Assembly (NCBI GenBank): GCA_023262365.1
Contig: JALRBF010000356.1
Coordinates: forward strand, 1 to 6,262
Length of the DNA: 6,262 bases
Reading direction: 5' to 3'
Source of the DNA: Burkholderiaceae bacterium
GTDB taxonomy: Bacteria; Pseudomonadota; Gammaproteobacteria; Burkholderiales; Burkholderiaceae_C
The position numbers and the translations under genes were made by a program. The notes beneath the pieces were generated by a model, which was not told the origin of the DNA, made no database searches, and was given only the letters and a program-made list of their open reading frames with translations. Below are positions 1 to 6,262 of this stretch, piece by piece; position 1 is the stretch's first letter, and the number at the start of each line of letters is the position of its first letter.

Positions 1-2
1 TT

Positions 3-533
3 CTCACGACAAGTGATGCGACGCTGGAGGGGCTGGCACTGGCGATGCGGTCGCAGGGTGAGCGAATGGCTGTCGTCTCTGACGAAGGCGGACAATTCGA
101 AAACCTTGCCGGCATTTACACAAGTGGGCAGGTGAAACTGGATCTGGCGTTGCAGGGGTTCGATGGTGGCGAGGTTCGTATTGTTCGCGCAGGTCGTGAA
201 CCTGTGGTGTTGAAGAATCCGGCATTGTCGTTCGCGTTGTCGGTTCAGCCGGCTGTGTTACAGCAAGCGTGCTCGAATCCAGCGTTTCGCGGTCGTGGGT
301 TGGTTCAGCGGTTTTTGTTTGCTTGTCCAGGGCAGCGAGTGGGATATCGAGAGTTGCCCGATGTTGCGCCGCAAGTGTCAGCAGTCAGCCGTGGAGCGTG
401 GGAGTCTATTGTTCTGCGTCTGCTGAATGAGCAGCAAGCCGTGAATGATTTCGGTGAGCCAGTTGCCCGAGTGATCAAGCTGGAGAGAGCGGCTGCCCAT
501 GGCGTGTCGCGCACGTTTTGCAGCGGCCGGTAG
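3..533 (+). CDS. DUF3987 domain protein fragment (mobile-element associated), both ends missing
   Basis: The frame is open from the left edge (first full codon at 3) to a TAG at 531-533, giving 176 visible residues. The N-terminal part lies outside the window; the first ATG at 45 is internal, because family-like sequence (a T-S-D-A-T-x-E-x-L segment) precedes it. Family-like features are an S-D-E-G-G motif near residues 26-30, a segment rich in G-x-V-x-x-x-R, and an F-R-G-R-G-L-x-x-R-F-L-F block near residues 95-106. These match my memory of DUF3987 (YfjI-like) proteins of prophages, plasmids and integrative elements, often located near replication or primase genes; the biochemical role is not established. 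Similarity fades after about residue 160 (R-V-I-K-L then alanine-rich, about base 497). The last dozen codons and the stop appear to be antisense mlaA sequence. The family normally continues well past this point, so the gene is 3'-truncated and probably dead. Base use is less GC-rich than its neighbours. Confidence 0.75.
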   Translation, partial: LTTSDATLEGLALAMRSQGERMAVVSDEGGQFENLAGIYTSGQVKLDLALQGFDGGEVRIVRAGREPVVLKNPALSFALSVQPAVLQQACSNPAFRGRGLVQRFLFACPGQRVGYRELPDVAPQVSAVSRGAWESIVLRLLNEQQAVNDFGEPVARVIKLERAAAHGVSRTFCSGR

Positions 534-1045
534 CTTCGCCACTGCAGCAGTTGCCCGGTGGTGCCACGCACGGTACTCGGCCCCAAAAATGGCAGCACCA
601 CGTATGGCCCAGGCGCTACGCCCCAGGTGGCAAAGGTTTCGCCAACGTCGGTATCGGCGCGGGCAAAGCCCATGTTGCTGGCCACGTCAAACACACCAAA
701 CAAACCCAACACGCTGTTGACGCCAAATCGAACCACGTTGGTGGCGCCTTGAGCCAGCCGGCCTTGAAGCACGTGGTTCAGGGCGGACCAGAGGTCGGAG
801 AGGTTATGGAAGAAATTGTCCACCCCGTCGCGGGCGGGCTCGGGCACCACGTTGCGCCACGTTTGTGCCATGGGCTTGAGAACGGCTTGGTCGACGTCGT
901 CGTTGAAGCGGGCCACGGCCCGGTTGGTCGACTCATACGGATCGTGCGGCGCAGTGGACGGCACGCTGGCACAGCCACTGAGAGCAACCACCATGGCCAG
1001 CAGCAGGCCTTGCAGGATGCGCGCGGGCGGCCATCGATGCGTCAT
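305..1045 (-). CDS. mlaA: MlaA (VacJ) lipoprotein, C-terminally disrupted; foreign tail
   Basis: MlaA is the outer-membrane lipoprotein of the Mla pathway. It removes mislocalised phospholipids from the outer leaflet and passes them to periplasmic MlaC. The ATG at 1043-1045 begins a lipoprotein signal peptide: basic residues, a hydrophobic stretch at 11-22, then lipobox L-S-G-C with the lipidated Cys at 25. The family core follows: D-P-Y-E-S-T-N-R near 35-42, F-N-D-D-V-D near 47-52, V-N-S-V-L-G-L-F-G near 109-117, D-V-G-E-T-F near 133-138, and L-P-F-L-G-P-S-T-V-R at 151-160. Beyond about residue 160-183 the 246-residue frame no longer resembles MlaA. Residues from about 187 to the end are the antisense of the DUF3987 gene. 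The native C-terminal region, roughly the last quarter to third, is therefore lost, and function is doubtful. The start is 12 bp after the mlaD stop, with no clear Shine-Dalgarno sequence. The downstream mlaC and mlaB expected in this cluster are absent. Confidence 0.85.
   Translation of the reverse strand: MTHRWPPARILQGLLLAMVVALSGCASVPSTAPHDPYESTNRAVARFNDDVDQAVLKPMAQTWRNVVPEPARDGVDNFFHNLSDLWSALNHVLQGRLAQGATNVVRFGVNSVLGLFGVFDVASNMGFARADTDVGETFATWGVAPGPYVVLPFLGPSTVRGTTGQLLQWRSYRPLQNVRDTPWAAALSSLITRATGSPKSFTACCSFSRRRTIDSHAPRLTADTCGATSGNSRYPTRCPGQANKNR
488..566. other. Rearrangement junction between mlaA and DUF3987 gene
   Basis: Coming from the right, minus-strand codons are convincingly MlaA down to base 566 (the S-T-V-R residues). 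Coming from the left, plus-strand codons are convincingly DUF3987-like to about base 482-497. The breakpoint must lie between. A W-x-x-x-x-P-L-x-x-V-x-D-x-P pattern read on the minus strand at 541-500 could still be MlaA, which would favour a breakpoint near 490-500. I saw no terminal inverted repeats, target-site duplication, tRNA or integrase sequence here, so the mechanism is not visible. Confidence 0.65.
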
Positions 1046-1057
1046 ACCGATAACCCG

Positions 1058-1534
1058 CTACTTGGCGGACGTGCCCTCGCGGTTGGCGGCGTTCATTAAG
1101 AACTGACCAATCAGGTTTTCTAGCACCACCGCCGATTGGGTTCGCTTAACCCCGTCACCATCGGCCCAAAACTGCTCGTCGTAGCCCGCGCCAATACCCA
1201 CGTACTGCTCGCCGAGCAGCCCACTGGTGAGAATGCGTAGGGTGCTATCACGCGGAAACCGGTAGCGGTTGTCCAAGTCCATCACCACCTCGGCCTGAAA
1301 GCTGGTGCCGTTGAGTTCGATGCTGCGCACCCGCCCCACCACCACCCCAGCGGCCTTGACCGCGGCTTTGGGTTTGAGGCCGCCGACGTTATCAAACCGG
1401 GCACGAATGTGGTAGGTGCTGTCGCCCCATTGGGCCTGCAGCAGGTTGGCCGACTGCAAAGCCAAAAACGCCAACGCTAAGCCAGCCAACAACACCAACG
1501 CGCCGACCCACGCGTCACTGGGATGGCGCGTCAC
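1058..1534 (-). CDS. mlaD: MlaD, MCE-domain phospholipid-binding subunit
   Basis: MlaD is anchored in the inner membrane and forms a hexameric periplasmic ring on the MlaFE transporter that receives or delivers phospholipids. The 158-residue product has one N-terminal transmembrane helix (about 9-29) followed by an MCE domain (about 39-118), with Y-x-I-x-A-x-F-D-N-V-G-G-L near 41-53, G-V-V-V-G-R-V near 63-69 and G-L-L-G-E-Q-Y-V-G-I near 105-114. The C-terminal S-A-V-V-L-E-N-L-I motif (134-142) is typical of the family, and the length is normal. The start is GTG at 1532-1534: the encoded S-D-A-W-V-G entry into the helix matches the family, no ATG lies upstream in frame before a stop, and a weak purine-rich GGTGGGG sits just upstream. 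A 61-bp gap separates it from the mlaE stop. Its own TAG lies 12 bp before mlaA, so co-transcription is likely. Confidence 0.93.
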   Translation of the reverse strand: MTRHPSDAWVGALVLLAGLALAFLALQSANLLQAQWGDSTYHIRARFDNVGGLKPKAAVKAAGVVVGRVRSIELNGTSFQAEVVMDLDNRYRFPRDSTLRILTSGLLGEQYVGIGAGYDEQFWADGDGVKRTQSAVVLENLIGQFLMNAANREGTSAK

Positions 1535-1595
1535 GGCGCGACCCCACCACGCGCGGCGTCCAACACAAAGACGGCAAGGGGGTTAAAACGGGAGC

Positions 1596-2381
1596 TCATA
1601 GGTTAAACATCCAGGCCGTGAGTATAAAGTCCAGCCCCAGAACCGCCAATGAACCCATCACCACCGTGCGGGTGGTGGCACGTGCCACCCCCTCGGGCGT
1701 GGGTTTGGCCGCGTAGCCTTGCAGCAGTGCCAAAAAGGTTACGGTTAAGCCAAACACCACGCTTTTGATCATGCCGTTGCCCACGTCGGCCCACACGTCA
1801 ACGCCGGACTGCATCTGGCTCCAAAAAGCGCCGGCGTCCACCCCAATGAGTGAGACACCCACCAAATACGCCCCGCCAATGCCCACGGCGCTGAAGATGG
1901 CAGTAAGCATGGGCATGGCCAGCACACCGCCCCAAAACCGGGGCACCAGCACGCGGCGCACGGGGTCAACGGCCATCATCTCCATGGCGGCAATTTGCTC
2001 GCCGGCGCGCATGAGGCCAATTTCGGCCGTCAGCGAGGTGCCTGCCCGCCCGGCAAACAACAAAGCGGTGATAACGGGGCCGAGTTCACGCGTCAGGCTT
2101 AGCGCCACCAGCAGCCCCAAAGCCTCGGCCGAGCCGTACCGCTGCAAGGTGTAGTAGCCCTGCAACCCCAGCACAAAGCCCACAAACAAACCGGCCACCA
2201 ACACAATGGCCAACGAGTGATTACCCAAAAAGTGCACCTGATCGCGCAGCAACGCTGGGCGCTGCCATACGATGGCGCTGCGGCGCAACACGCTCAGCGC
2301 CAACCTGGCCCCGGCGCCCCAACCAGCCAACCACTCGCGCGTGGCCGCCCCCAAACGCGACAACATGTGCGCTGGGCTCAT
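1596..2381 (-). CDS. mlaE: MlaE, permease of Mla phospholipid ABC transporter
   Basis: MlaE is the integral inner-membrane permease that dimerises and couples the MlaF ATPase to the MlaD ring. At 261 residues it has normal family length. Hydrophobic segments lie at about 57-76, 86-110, 147-176, 203-222 and 238-258. The diagnostic family block is near 98-140: [11 protein letters not shown], then A-G-R-A-G-T-S, then E-I-G-x-M and E-Q-I-x-A-x-E-M-M. A second block, [11 protein letters not shown], sits at 147-157. The ATG overlaps the mlaF stop as ATGA (bases 2378-2381), and an AAGG ribosome-binding site lies 7 nt upstream inside the mlaF coding end. Both point to translational coupling with mlaF. 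The product ends in A-W-M-F-N-L, followed by TGA at 1596-1598. Confidence 0.95.
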   Translation of the reverse strand: MSPAHMLSRLGAATREWLAGWGAGARLALSVLRRSAIVWQRPALLRDQVHFLGNHSLAIVLVAGLFVGFVLGLQGYYTLQRYGSAEALGLLVALSLTRELGPVITALLFAGRAGTSLTAEIGLMRAGEQIAAMEMMAVDPVRRVLVPRFWGGVLAMPMLTAIFSAVGIGGAYLVGVSLIGVDAGAFWSQMQSGVDVWADVGNGMIKSVVFGLTVTFLALLQGYAAKPTPEGVARATTRTVVMGSLAVLGLDFILTAWMFNL

Positions 2382-3181
2382 GCCGCGGCCTTGCCGGGCA
2401 AGGCAAAGTCTTGCGCCAGACTTGGCGCGGGGTAATGAAACGGCACCGGGCCCTGGGCGTGGGCGCCCAAAAACTGTTGCAGCAGCGGGTCAGTCGAGGC
2501 CCGTAGCTGCGCCGGCGTGCCTTGGGCGGCAACCGCGCCGGCGGCAAGCACCACCACCCAGTCGGCGATGCGAAAGGTCTCGTCCACGTCGTGCGAGACG
2601 AGTACCGTGGTCATGTTCAGCGCGTCGTTGAGCTCTCGAATCAGGCGCGCGGTGGTGCCCAAGGCGATTGGGTCAAGCCCGGCAAAGGGCTCGTCGTACA
2701 TCATCAACTCCGGGTCCAGGGCAATGGCGCGCGCCAGCGCCACCCGCCGCGCCATGCCGCCCGAAATATCGGACGGCATCAGGTCGCGCGCGCCGCGCAA
2801 GCCCACGGCGTGCAGTTTCATGAGCACGATGTCGCGCACCATGGGCTCGGGCAAACGGGTGTGCTCGCGCAAGGCAAAAGCCACGTTGTCAAACACCGAT
2901 AAGTCGGTAAACAGCGCGCCCAGCTGAAACAGCACGCCCATGCGGCGGCGCATGGCGCGCAGGCCTTGGTCGCCGAGCTGCGCCACGTCTTGACCAAACA
3001 CCTGCACCTGGCCCCGGCTGGCTAGGTGTTGCCCGCCCAGTAAGCGCAACACCGTGGTTTTGCCCCCGCCAGAGGCGCCCATGATGGCGCACACCTTGCC
3101 CGCAGGCAGCTCAAGCGAGAAGCCACGCAACACGGGCGCCCCGCCGGGATAAGCAAAGTCAACGTCGCGACAGACAATCAT
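2378..3181 (-). CDS. mlaF: MlaF, ATPase of Mla phospholipid ABC transporter
   Basis: MlaF is the cytoplasmic ATPase that powers phospholipid movement by the MlaFEDB complex. The 267-residue product holds a complete ABC domain: Walker A G-A-S-G-G-G-K-T at 35-42, Q-loop Gln86 in L-F-Q-L-G-A-L-F, signature S-G-G-M at 140-143, Walker B L-M-M-Y-D-E-P at 159-165 with catalytic Glu164, D-loop G-L-D at 168-170, and switch His197. The S-G-G-M signature and the [11 protein letters not shown] run are characteristic of the MlaF/Ttg2A group rather than general importers. The ATG at 3179-3181 gives the expected N-terminus. It lies 33 bp after the gltD stop with no good Shine-Dalgarno sequence; the preceding bases contain CACCTC, which resembles anti-SD rather than SD. 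Translation may depend on readthrough from gltD, which is inference. The last codons form a hairpin that covers the mlaE ribosome-binding site. Confidence 0.95.
   Translation of the reverse strand: MIVCRDVDFAYPGGAPVLRGFSLELPAGKVCAIMGASGGGKTTVLRLLGGQHLASRGQVQVFGQDVAQLGDQGLRAMRRRMGVLFQLGALFTDLSVFDNVAFALREHTRLPEPMVRDIVLMKLHAVGLRGARDLMPSDISGGMARRVALARAIALDPELMMYDEPFAGLDPIALGTTARLIRELNDALNMTTVLVSHDVDETFRIADWVVVLAAGAVAAQGTPAQLRASTDPLLQQFLGAHAQGPVPFHYPAPSLAQDFALPGKAAA
2388..2404 (-). promoter_or_regulatory. Hairpin enclosing the mlaE ribosome-binding site
   Basis: On the minus-strand mRNA the arms GCCUUGC and GCAAGGC pair perfectly over 7 bp around a 3-nt loop. The second arm contains AAGG, which stands 7 nt before the mlaE ATG and is its only plausible Shine-Dalgarno sequence. 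The hairpin lies wholly inside the final codons of mlaF (encoding A-L-P-G-K-A), so ribosomes finishing mlaF would melt it. This arrangement fits translational coupling of permease to ATPase; the regulatory role is inference. Confidence 0.45.
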
Positions 3182-3182
3182 G

Positions 3183-3196
3183 TTGAGGTGCCGCGC
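3183..3196 (+). repeat. Copy 1 of a 14-nt inverted repeat flanking gltD
   Basis: TTGAGGTGCCGCGC on the plus strand lies in the 33-bp gap between gltD and mlaF. Its exact reverse complement occurs at 4738-4751, in the gap on the other side of gltD. Flanking bases do not match further. It may be chance in GC-rich DNA. Confidence 0.45.
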
Positions 3197-3214
3197 AGCG
3201 TGACCGGGGTGGGG

Positions 3215-4696
3215 CTAGCGCGGCAAGTCCGAGTATCCCATGAGGAAGGCGTCGACCGCGCGCGCGGCTTGGCGCCCCTCGCGAATCGCCCACACCACCA
3301 GGCTTTGGCCACGGCGCATGTCGCCGGCGGCAAATACCTTGTCCACGTTGGTGTGATACGCCCGCTCGCTTTCGGTCTCGGCTTGGGCGTTGCCGCGTCC
3401 GTCCTTGTCCACGCCAAAGGCTTCAAGCACGGTGGGCACGGGGTTAACAAAGCCCATGGCCAGCAACACCAAATCGGCCGGGTAGGTGCGCTGCGAGCCC
3501 GGCACCTCCACAAACTTGCCGTCTTGCATCTCCACCTGCACGGTGCGCAGGCGCTTGACCTTGCCGCCTTCCCCCTCAAACGCCGGGGTGGAGATGGCGA
3601 ACTCGCGCTTGAGCAAGCCTTTGGCCTGGCTTTCGTCATGGCTGGAACTGGTGCGCAACTTAAGTGGCCAATACGGCCACACCATGGGCTTGTCTTCTTC
3701 TTCGGGTGGCATGGGCATGACCTCAAACTGGGTCACGCTGGCCGCGCCATGCCGGGTGCTGGTGCCCACGCAGTCGCTGCCGGTGTCACCACCGCCAATC
3801 ACAATCACGTGCTTGCCGTCGGCGCGCAGTTGCCCGCGCACCTTGTCCCCGGCGTTAACCTTGTTTTGTTGAGGCAAAAACTCCATGGCAAAGTGCACGC
3901 CGTCGAGCTCGCGCCCGGGCACAGGCAAGTCGCGCGACTGCTCCGAGCCACCGCACAGCAGCACGGCGTCAAAGTCGCTGAGTAACTGTTGAGCCGAGCG
4001 CTGCTTTTTGGACCAATTGGTGATTGGGCTTTGCTCGGGCCAATCGCCCACGAGCACGCCGGTTTCAAACTGCACGCCCTCGGCTTGCATTTGTTCCACG
4101 CGGCGGTCGATGTGGCTTTTCTCCATTTTGAAATCGGGAATGCCGTAACGCAGCAAGCCACCGATGCGGTCGTTTTTTTCAAACACCGTTACCGCGTGCC
4201 CGGCACGTGCCAGCTGCTGCGCCGCGGCCAAGCCGGCCGGGCCCGAACCCACCACGGCCACGCGCTTGCCGGTTTGGGATTGAGGTGGCTGCGGCGTCAC
4301 CCAGCCCTCGGCCCAGCCGCGGTCGATGATGGCGTGTTCAATCGACTTGATGCCCACGGCCTCGGCGTTGACATTCAGTGTGCAGGCCGCCTCGCACGGC
4401 GCTGGGCAAATACGCCCCGTGAACTCAGGAAAGTTGTTGGTGCTGTGCAACACCGCCAGGGCCTCGCGCCATTGGTCGCGGTACACCAAGTCGTTGAAGT
4501 CAGGAATGATGTTGTTGACCGGGCAGCCGTTATGACAAAACGGGATACCGCAGTCCATGCAGCGTGCGCCCTGTTGCTGCGCTTCCTTGTCGTCCAAATG
4601 CAGCACGAATTCGCGATAGTGGTGAACCCGCTCTTCGGCAGCCTCGGCGGCTTCCTTCAGACGTTCAAATTCGAGAAACCCGGTGACCTTGCCCAT
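3215..4696 (-). CDS. gltD: Glutamate synthase (NADPH) small subunit
   Basis: GltD oxidises NADPH at FAD and passes electrons through iron-sulfur clusters to the large subunit GltB, which makes two glutamates from glutamine and 2-oxoglutarate. The 493-residue product has normal length. An N-terminal iron-sulfur domain has Cys46, 49, 54 and 58 (C-x2-C-x4-C-x3-C) and a second set, Cys97, 101 and 105. The FAD Rossmann motif G-S-G-P-A-G is at 150-155, the NADPH-binding G-G-G-D-T-G at 301-306, and the C-terminal FAD-contact segment [12 protein letters not shown] at 454-465. I chose the ATG at 4694-4696 because M-G-K-V-T-G-F matches the family N-terminus; an in-frame GTG at 4726 would add ten uncharacteristic residues. 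It follows gltB by 81 bp and precedes mlaF by 33 bp. Its codon preference differs from gltB (CAA about as common as CAG, and all four Pro codons used) but resembles the mla genes. Confidence 0.95.
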   Translation of the reverse strand: MGKVTGFLEFERLKEAAEAAEERVHHYREFVLHLDDKEAQQQGARCMDCGIPFCHNGCPVNNIIPDFNDLVYRDQWREALAVLHSTNNFPEFTGRICPAPCEAACTLNVNAEAVGIKSIEHAIIDRGWAEGWVTPQPPQSQTGKRVAVVGSGPAGLAAAQQLARAGHAVTVFEKNDRIGGLLRYGIPDFKMEKSHIDRRVEQMQAEGVQFETGVLVGDWPEQSPITNWSKKQRSAQQLLSDFDAVLLCGGSEQSRDLPVPGRELDGVHFAMEFLPQQNKVNAGDKVRGQLRADGKHVIVIGGGDTGSDCVGTSTRHGAASVTQFEVMPMPPEEEDKPMVWPYWPLKLRTSSSHDESQAKGLLKREFAISTPAFEGEGGKVKRLRTVQVEMQDGKFVEVPGSQRTYPADLVLLAMGFVNPVPTVLEAFGVDKDGRGNAQAETESERAYHTNVDKVFAAGDMRRGQSLVVWAIREGRQAARAVDAFLMGYSDLPR

Positions 4697-4708
4697 CTTT
4701 CGTTCCGA

Positions 4709-4713
4709 TCCTT
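4709..4713 (-). promoter_or_regulatory. Probable ribosome-binding site of gltD
   Basis: AAGGA on the minus strand lies 12 nt upstream of the ATG at 4696, slightly farther than ideal. It is downstream of the alternative GTG at 4726 and so supports the shorter start. Confidence 0.4.
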
Positions 4714-4737
4714 GCTGGCCGCCCACACGGAGCGGCG

Positions 4738-4751
4738 GCGCGGCACCTCAA
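4738..4751 (-). repeat. Copy 2 of the 14-nt inverted repeat flanking gltD
   Basis: On the minus strand this reads TTGAGGTGCCGCGC, identical to the plus-strand sequence at 3183-3196. It overlaps most of the gltB-gltD intergenic hairpin, so part of the sequence may be maintained for folding rather than as a repeat. Confidence 0.45.
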
Positions 4752-4759
4752 GGCGCCGC
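4740..4759 (-). other. GC-rich hairpin in the gltB-gltD spacer
   Basis: On the minus-strand transcript GCGGCGCC pairs with GGUGCCGC over 8 bp, including one G-U pair, around a UUGA loop, in the 81-bp spacer about 18 nt after the gltB stop. No U-run follows, so it is not a classical intrinsic terminator. It could slow 3' decay, partly attenuate gltD, or have no role. Confidence 0.45.
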
Positions 4760-4777
4760 AGGTTAGTCGCGGAGGCG

Positions 4778-6262
4778 TCAGACCGCCGCCTTTTGCTGTT
4801 TCTTGCCGACAGCCTGCGCGGCGGTCTGCATCTCGCCGAGCGCGCGACGGTATTCGTGCGGGAACACCTTGACGAAGGCAGCGCGCGAACGCTCCCAGTT
4901 GTCGAGGATGGACCGCGCCTTTTCGCTGCCGGTGAGCTTGAAGTGCTTTTCGATCAGTCCCTTGAGCTGCACTTCGTCGCATTCGCCGCGATGCCACAGA
5001 CCGGGATCGACCTGCGCCATCTGCTCGGCCGTGGACTTCACCGGCTCAATCGCAACCATCGCCAGGTTGCACAGATCCGCGAACTGCTTGTCCGGGTCGT
5101 ACATATAGGCGATGCCACCGGACATGCCAGCCGCGAAGTTGCGTCCGGTTGCGCCGAGCACGACGACGGTACCACCGGTCATGTACTCGCAACCATGATC
5201 GCCGGTGCCTTCGACAACTGCCGTAGCCCCGGAATTACGCACGCAAAAACGCTCTCCGGCCACGCCCGAAATGAACGCCTCACCTTCGATCGCACCGTAC
5301 ATCACGGTGTTGCCGACGATGATGTTTTCATCAGAACGACCACGAAAATCGTTGGTCGGACGCACGATGATCCGTCCACCGGAGAGCGCCTTGCCAACGT
5401 AGTCATTGCCTTCGCCGACCAGATCGACCGTGACGCCACGCGCCAGGAACGCCCCGAAACTTTGCCCGGCGGTGCCGTTGAACTGCACATGAATCGTGTC
5501 GTCAGGCAAACCTTCATGACCATGCATCCGCGCGATCTCACCCGACAGCATCGTGCCTACGGTGCGATTCACATTACGGATCGGCAGGATGAACGAGACC
5601 TTGTCCTTGCGATCCAGCGCGCTACGCGACAACTCGATGAGCTTGTGATCCAGCGCCTTGTCCAGACCGTGATCCTGTCCATCGACATGACGCACCGGTT
5701 CGTGAGCCTCGACTGCCGGCATTGCGAACACGCGCGAGAAATCGAGCCCGCGTGCCTTCCAGTGCTCGATGCCATGACGCATATCGAGCAGGTGCGCAGC
5801 ACCGATCAAATCGTCAAAGCGACGGATGCCCAGACGTGCCATCAGTTCACGGACTTCTTCAGCGATGAAGAAGAAGAAGTTGACCACGTACTCCGGCTTT
5901 CCGGAGAAGCGCTTGCGCAGCACCGGGTCCTGCGTGGCAACGCCAACCGGACAGGTGTTCAGATGGCACTTGCGCATCATGATGCAACCCTCGACGACCA
6001 ACGGAGCAGTCGCGAAGCCGAATTCGTCAGCGCCGAGCATCGCACCGATGACCACATCGCGACCGGTCTTCATCTGCCCGTCGACCTGCACCGCGATCCG
6101 ACCGCGCAAGCCATTGAGGACCAGCGTCTGCTGCGTCTCGGCCAGGCCCAGCTCCCACGGCGTGCCGGCATGCTTGATCGACGACCAGGGCGAGGCGCCC
6201 GTTCCGCCATCATGGCCCGAGATCGTCACATGGTCGGCCTTGGCCTTGGACACCCCGGCTGC
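4778..6262 (-). CDS. gltB: Glutamate synthase (NADPH) large subunit, C-terminal third
   Basis: This is the C-terminal 494 residues of GltB, whose full length is about 1,500-1,580. The N-terminal glutaminase domain and most of the central region lie beyond the right edge. The frame is open to base 6262; the GTG at 6251-6253 is an internal Val in [10 protein letters not shown], not a start. Visible parts are the end of the FMN/synthase domain ([20 protein letters not shown]), the 3Fe-4S motif C-x5-C-x4-C at visible residues 93, 99 and 104, and then the C-terminal GXGXG beta-helix domain (about residues 285-425). It ends in a lysine/alanine-rich tail with TGA at 4778-4780. No frameshift is seen. 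A TTC repeat encodes four consecutive Phe at about 5867-5878, in a segment that is aromatic in the family. Codon choice is strongly CCG for Pro and CAG for Gln, unlike gltD. Confidence 0.95.
   Translation of the reverse strand, partial: AAGVSKAKADHVTISGHDGGTGASPWSSIKHAGTPWELGLAETQQTLVLNGLRGRIAVQVDGQMKTGRDVVIGAMLGADEFGFATAPLVVEGCIMMRKCHLNTCPVGVATQDPVLRKRFSGKPEYVVNFFFFIAEEVRELMARLGIRRFDDLIGAAHLLDMRHGIEHWKARGLDFSRVFAMPAVEAHEPVRHVDGQDHGLDKALDHKLIELSRSALDRKDKVSFILPIRNVNRTVGTMLSGEIARMHGHEGLPDDTIHVQFNGTAGQSFGAFLARGVTVDLVGEGNDYVGKALSGGRIIVRPTNDFRGRSDENIIVGNTVMYGAIEGEAFISGVAGERFCVRNSGATAVVEGTGDHGCEYMTGGTVVVLGATGRNFAAGMSGGIAYMYDPDKQFADLCNLAMVAIEPVKSTAEQMAQVDPGLWHRGECDEVQLKGLIEKHFKLTGSEKARSILDNWERSRAAFVKVFPHEYRRALGEMQTAAQAVGKKQQKAAV

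Noticed and set aside
518..1099. Plus-strand open frame (193 codons) antisense to mlaA
   Set aside because: It mirrors the MlaA signal peptide and core codons, has no family features, and is explained by codon bias on the other strand.
1765..2154. Plus-strand open frame antisense to mlaE, rich in Ser, Thr and Pro
   Set aside because: The region is fully accounted for by mlaE, and the composition is that of an antisense shadow of a membrane-protein gene.
3188..3985. Long plus-strand open frame (265 codons) antisense to gltD
   Set aside because: It lies opposite an unmistakable gltD, has a His/Gly/Ala/Val-rich composition typical of antisense reading of GC-rich genes, and shows no recognisable domain.
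4697..4726. Extended gltD start at the in-frame GTG (4726)
   Set aside because: The extra ten residues are unlike GltD N-termini and include the probable ribosome-binding site of the ATG at 4696.
4740..4759. Hairpin as an intrinsic terminator after gltB
   Set aside because: No T-rich tract follows the stem on the minus strand, and gltD lies immediately downstream in the same operon.
6251..6253. GTG as a start codon for the gltB frame
   Set aside because: The frame continues to the window edge with conserved GltB residues, so it is an internal Val codon.
1..6262. CRISPR arrays, tRNA or rRNA genes, transposase genes, long tandem repeats
   Set aside because: I looked on both strands and saw none; apart from short spacers, the window is filled by the listed genes.

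Overview
The window looks like a chromosomal segment from a Betaproteobacterium, probably order Burkholderiales (Comamonadaceae-like is a guess from protein similarity recalled by eye). It is GC-rich and carries glutamate synthase genes directly upstream of a Mla phospholipid-transport cluster in the order mlaF-mlaE-mlaD-mlaA, all on the minus strand. As far as I recall, gltBD lying next to mla is a normal Burkholderiales neighbourhood, so most of the window is ordinary housekeeping DNA.

Layout, in the direction of minus-strand transcription (high to low coordinates): the C-terminal third of gltB (6262-4778, running off the right edge); an 81-bp spacer with a GC-rich hairpin; gltD (4696-3215); mlaF (3181-2378); mlaE (2381-1596), overlapping mlaF by 4 bp; mlaD (1534-1058, GTG start); and mlaA (from 1045). 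The mlaA reading frame is family-like only to about residue 160-183. Its remaining codons are antisense to a plus-strand gene entering from the left edge (3-533). That gene encodes part of a DUF3987-family protein, which is typical of prophages and integrated elements. Both frames are broken at one junction, somewhere in 488-566. The expected mlaC and mlaB are not in the window.

GltB and GltD together form NADPH-dependent glutamate synthase (GOGAT). MlaF (ATPase), MlaE (permease) and MlaD (MCE substrate-binding ring) form the inner-membrane core of the Mla transporter. MlaA is the outer-membrane lipoprotein partner, and here it has lost its native C-terminus.

I do not see a new biological system. 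The points worth attention are: the mlaA/DUF3987 junction; a clear change in codon preference between gltB and the gltD-mla block, which could be recombination or a chimeric assembly; a hairpin covering the mlaE ribosome-binding site; and a 14-nt inverted repeat flanking gltD.
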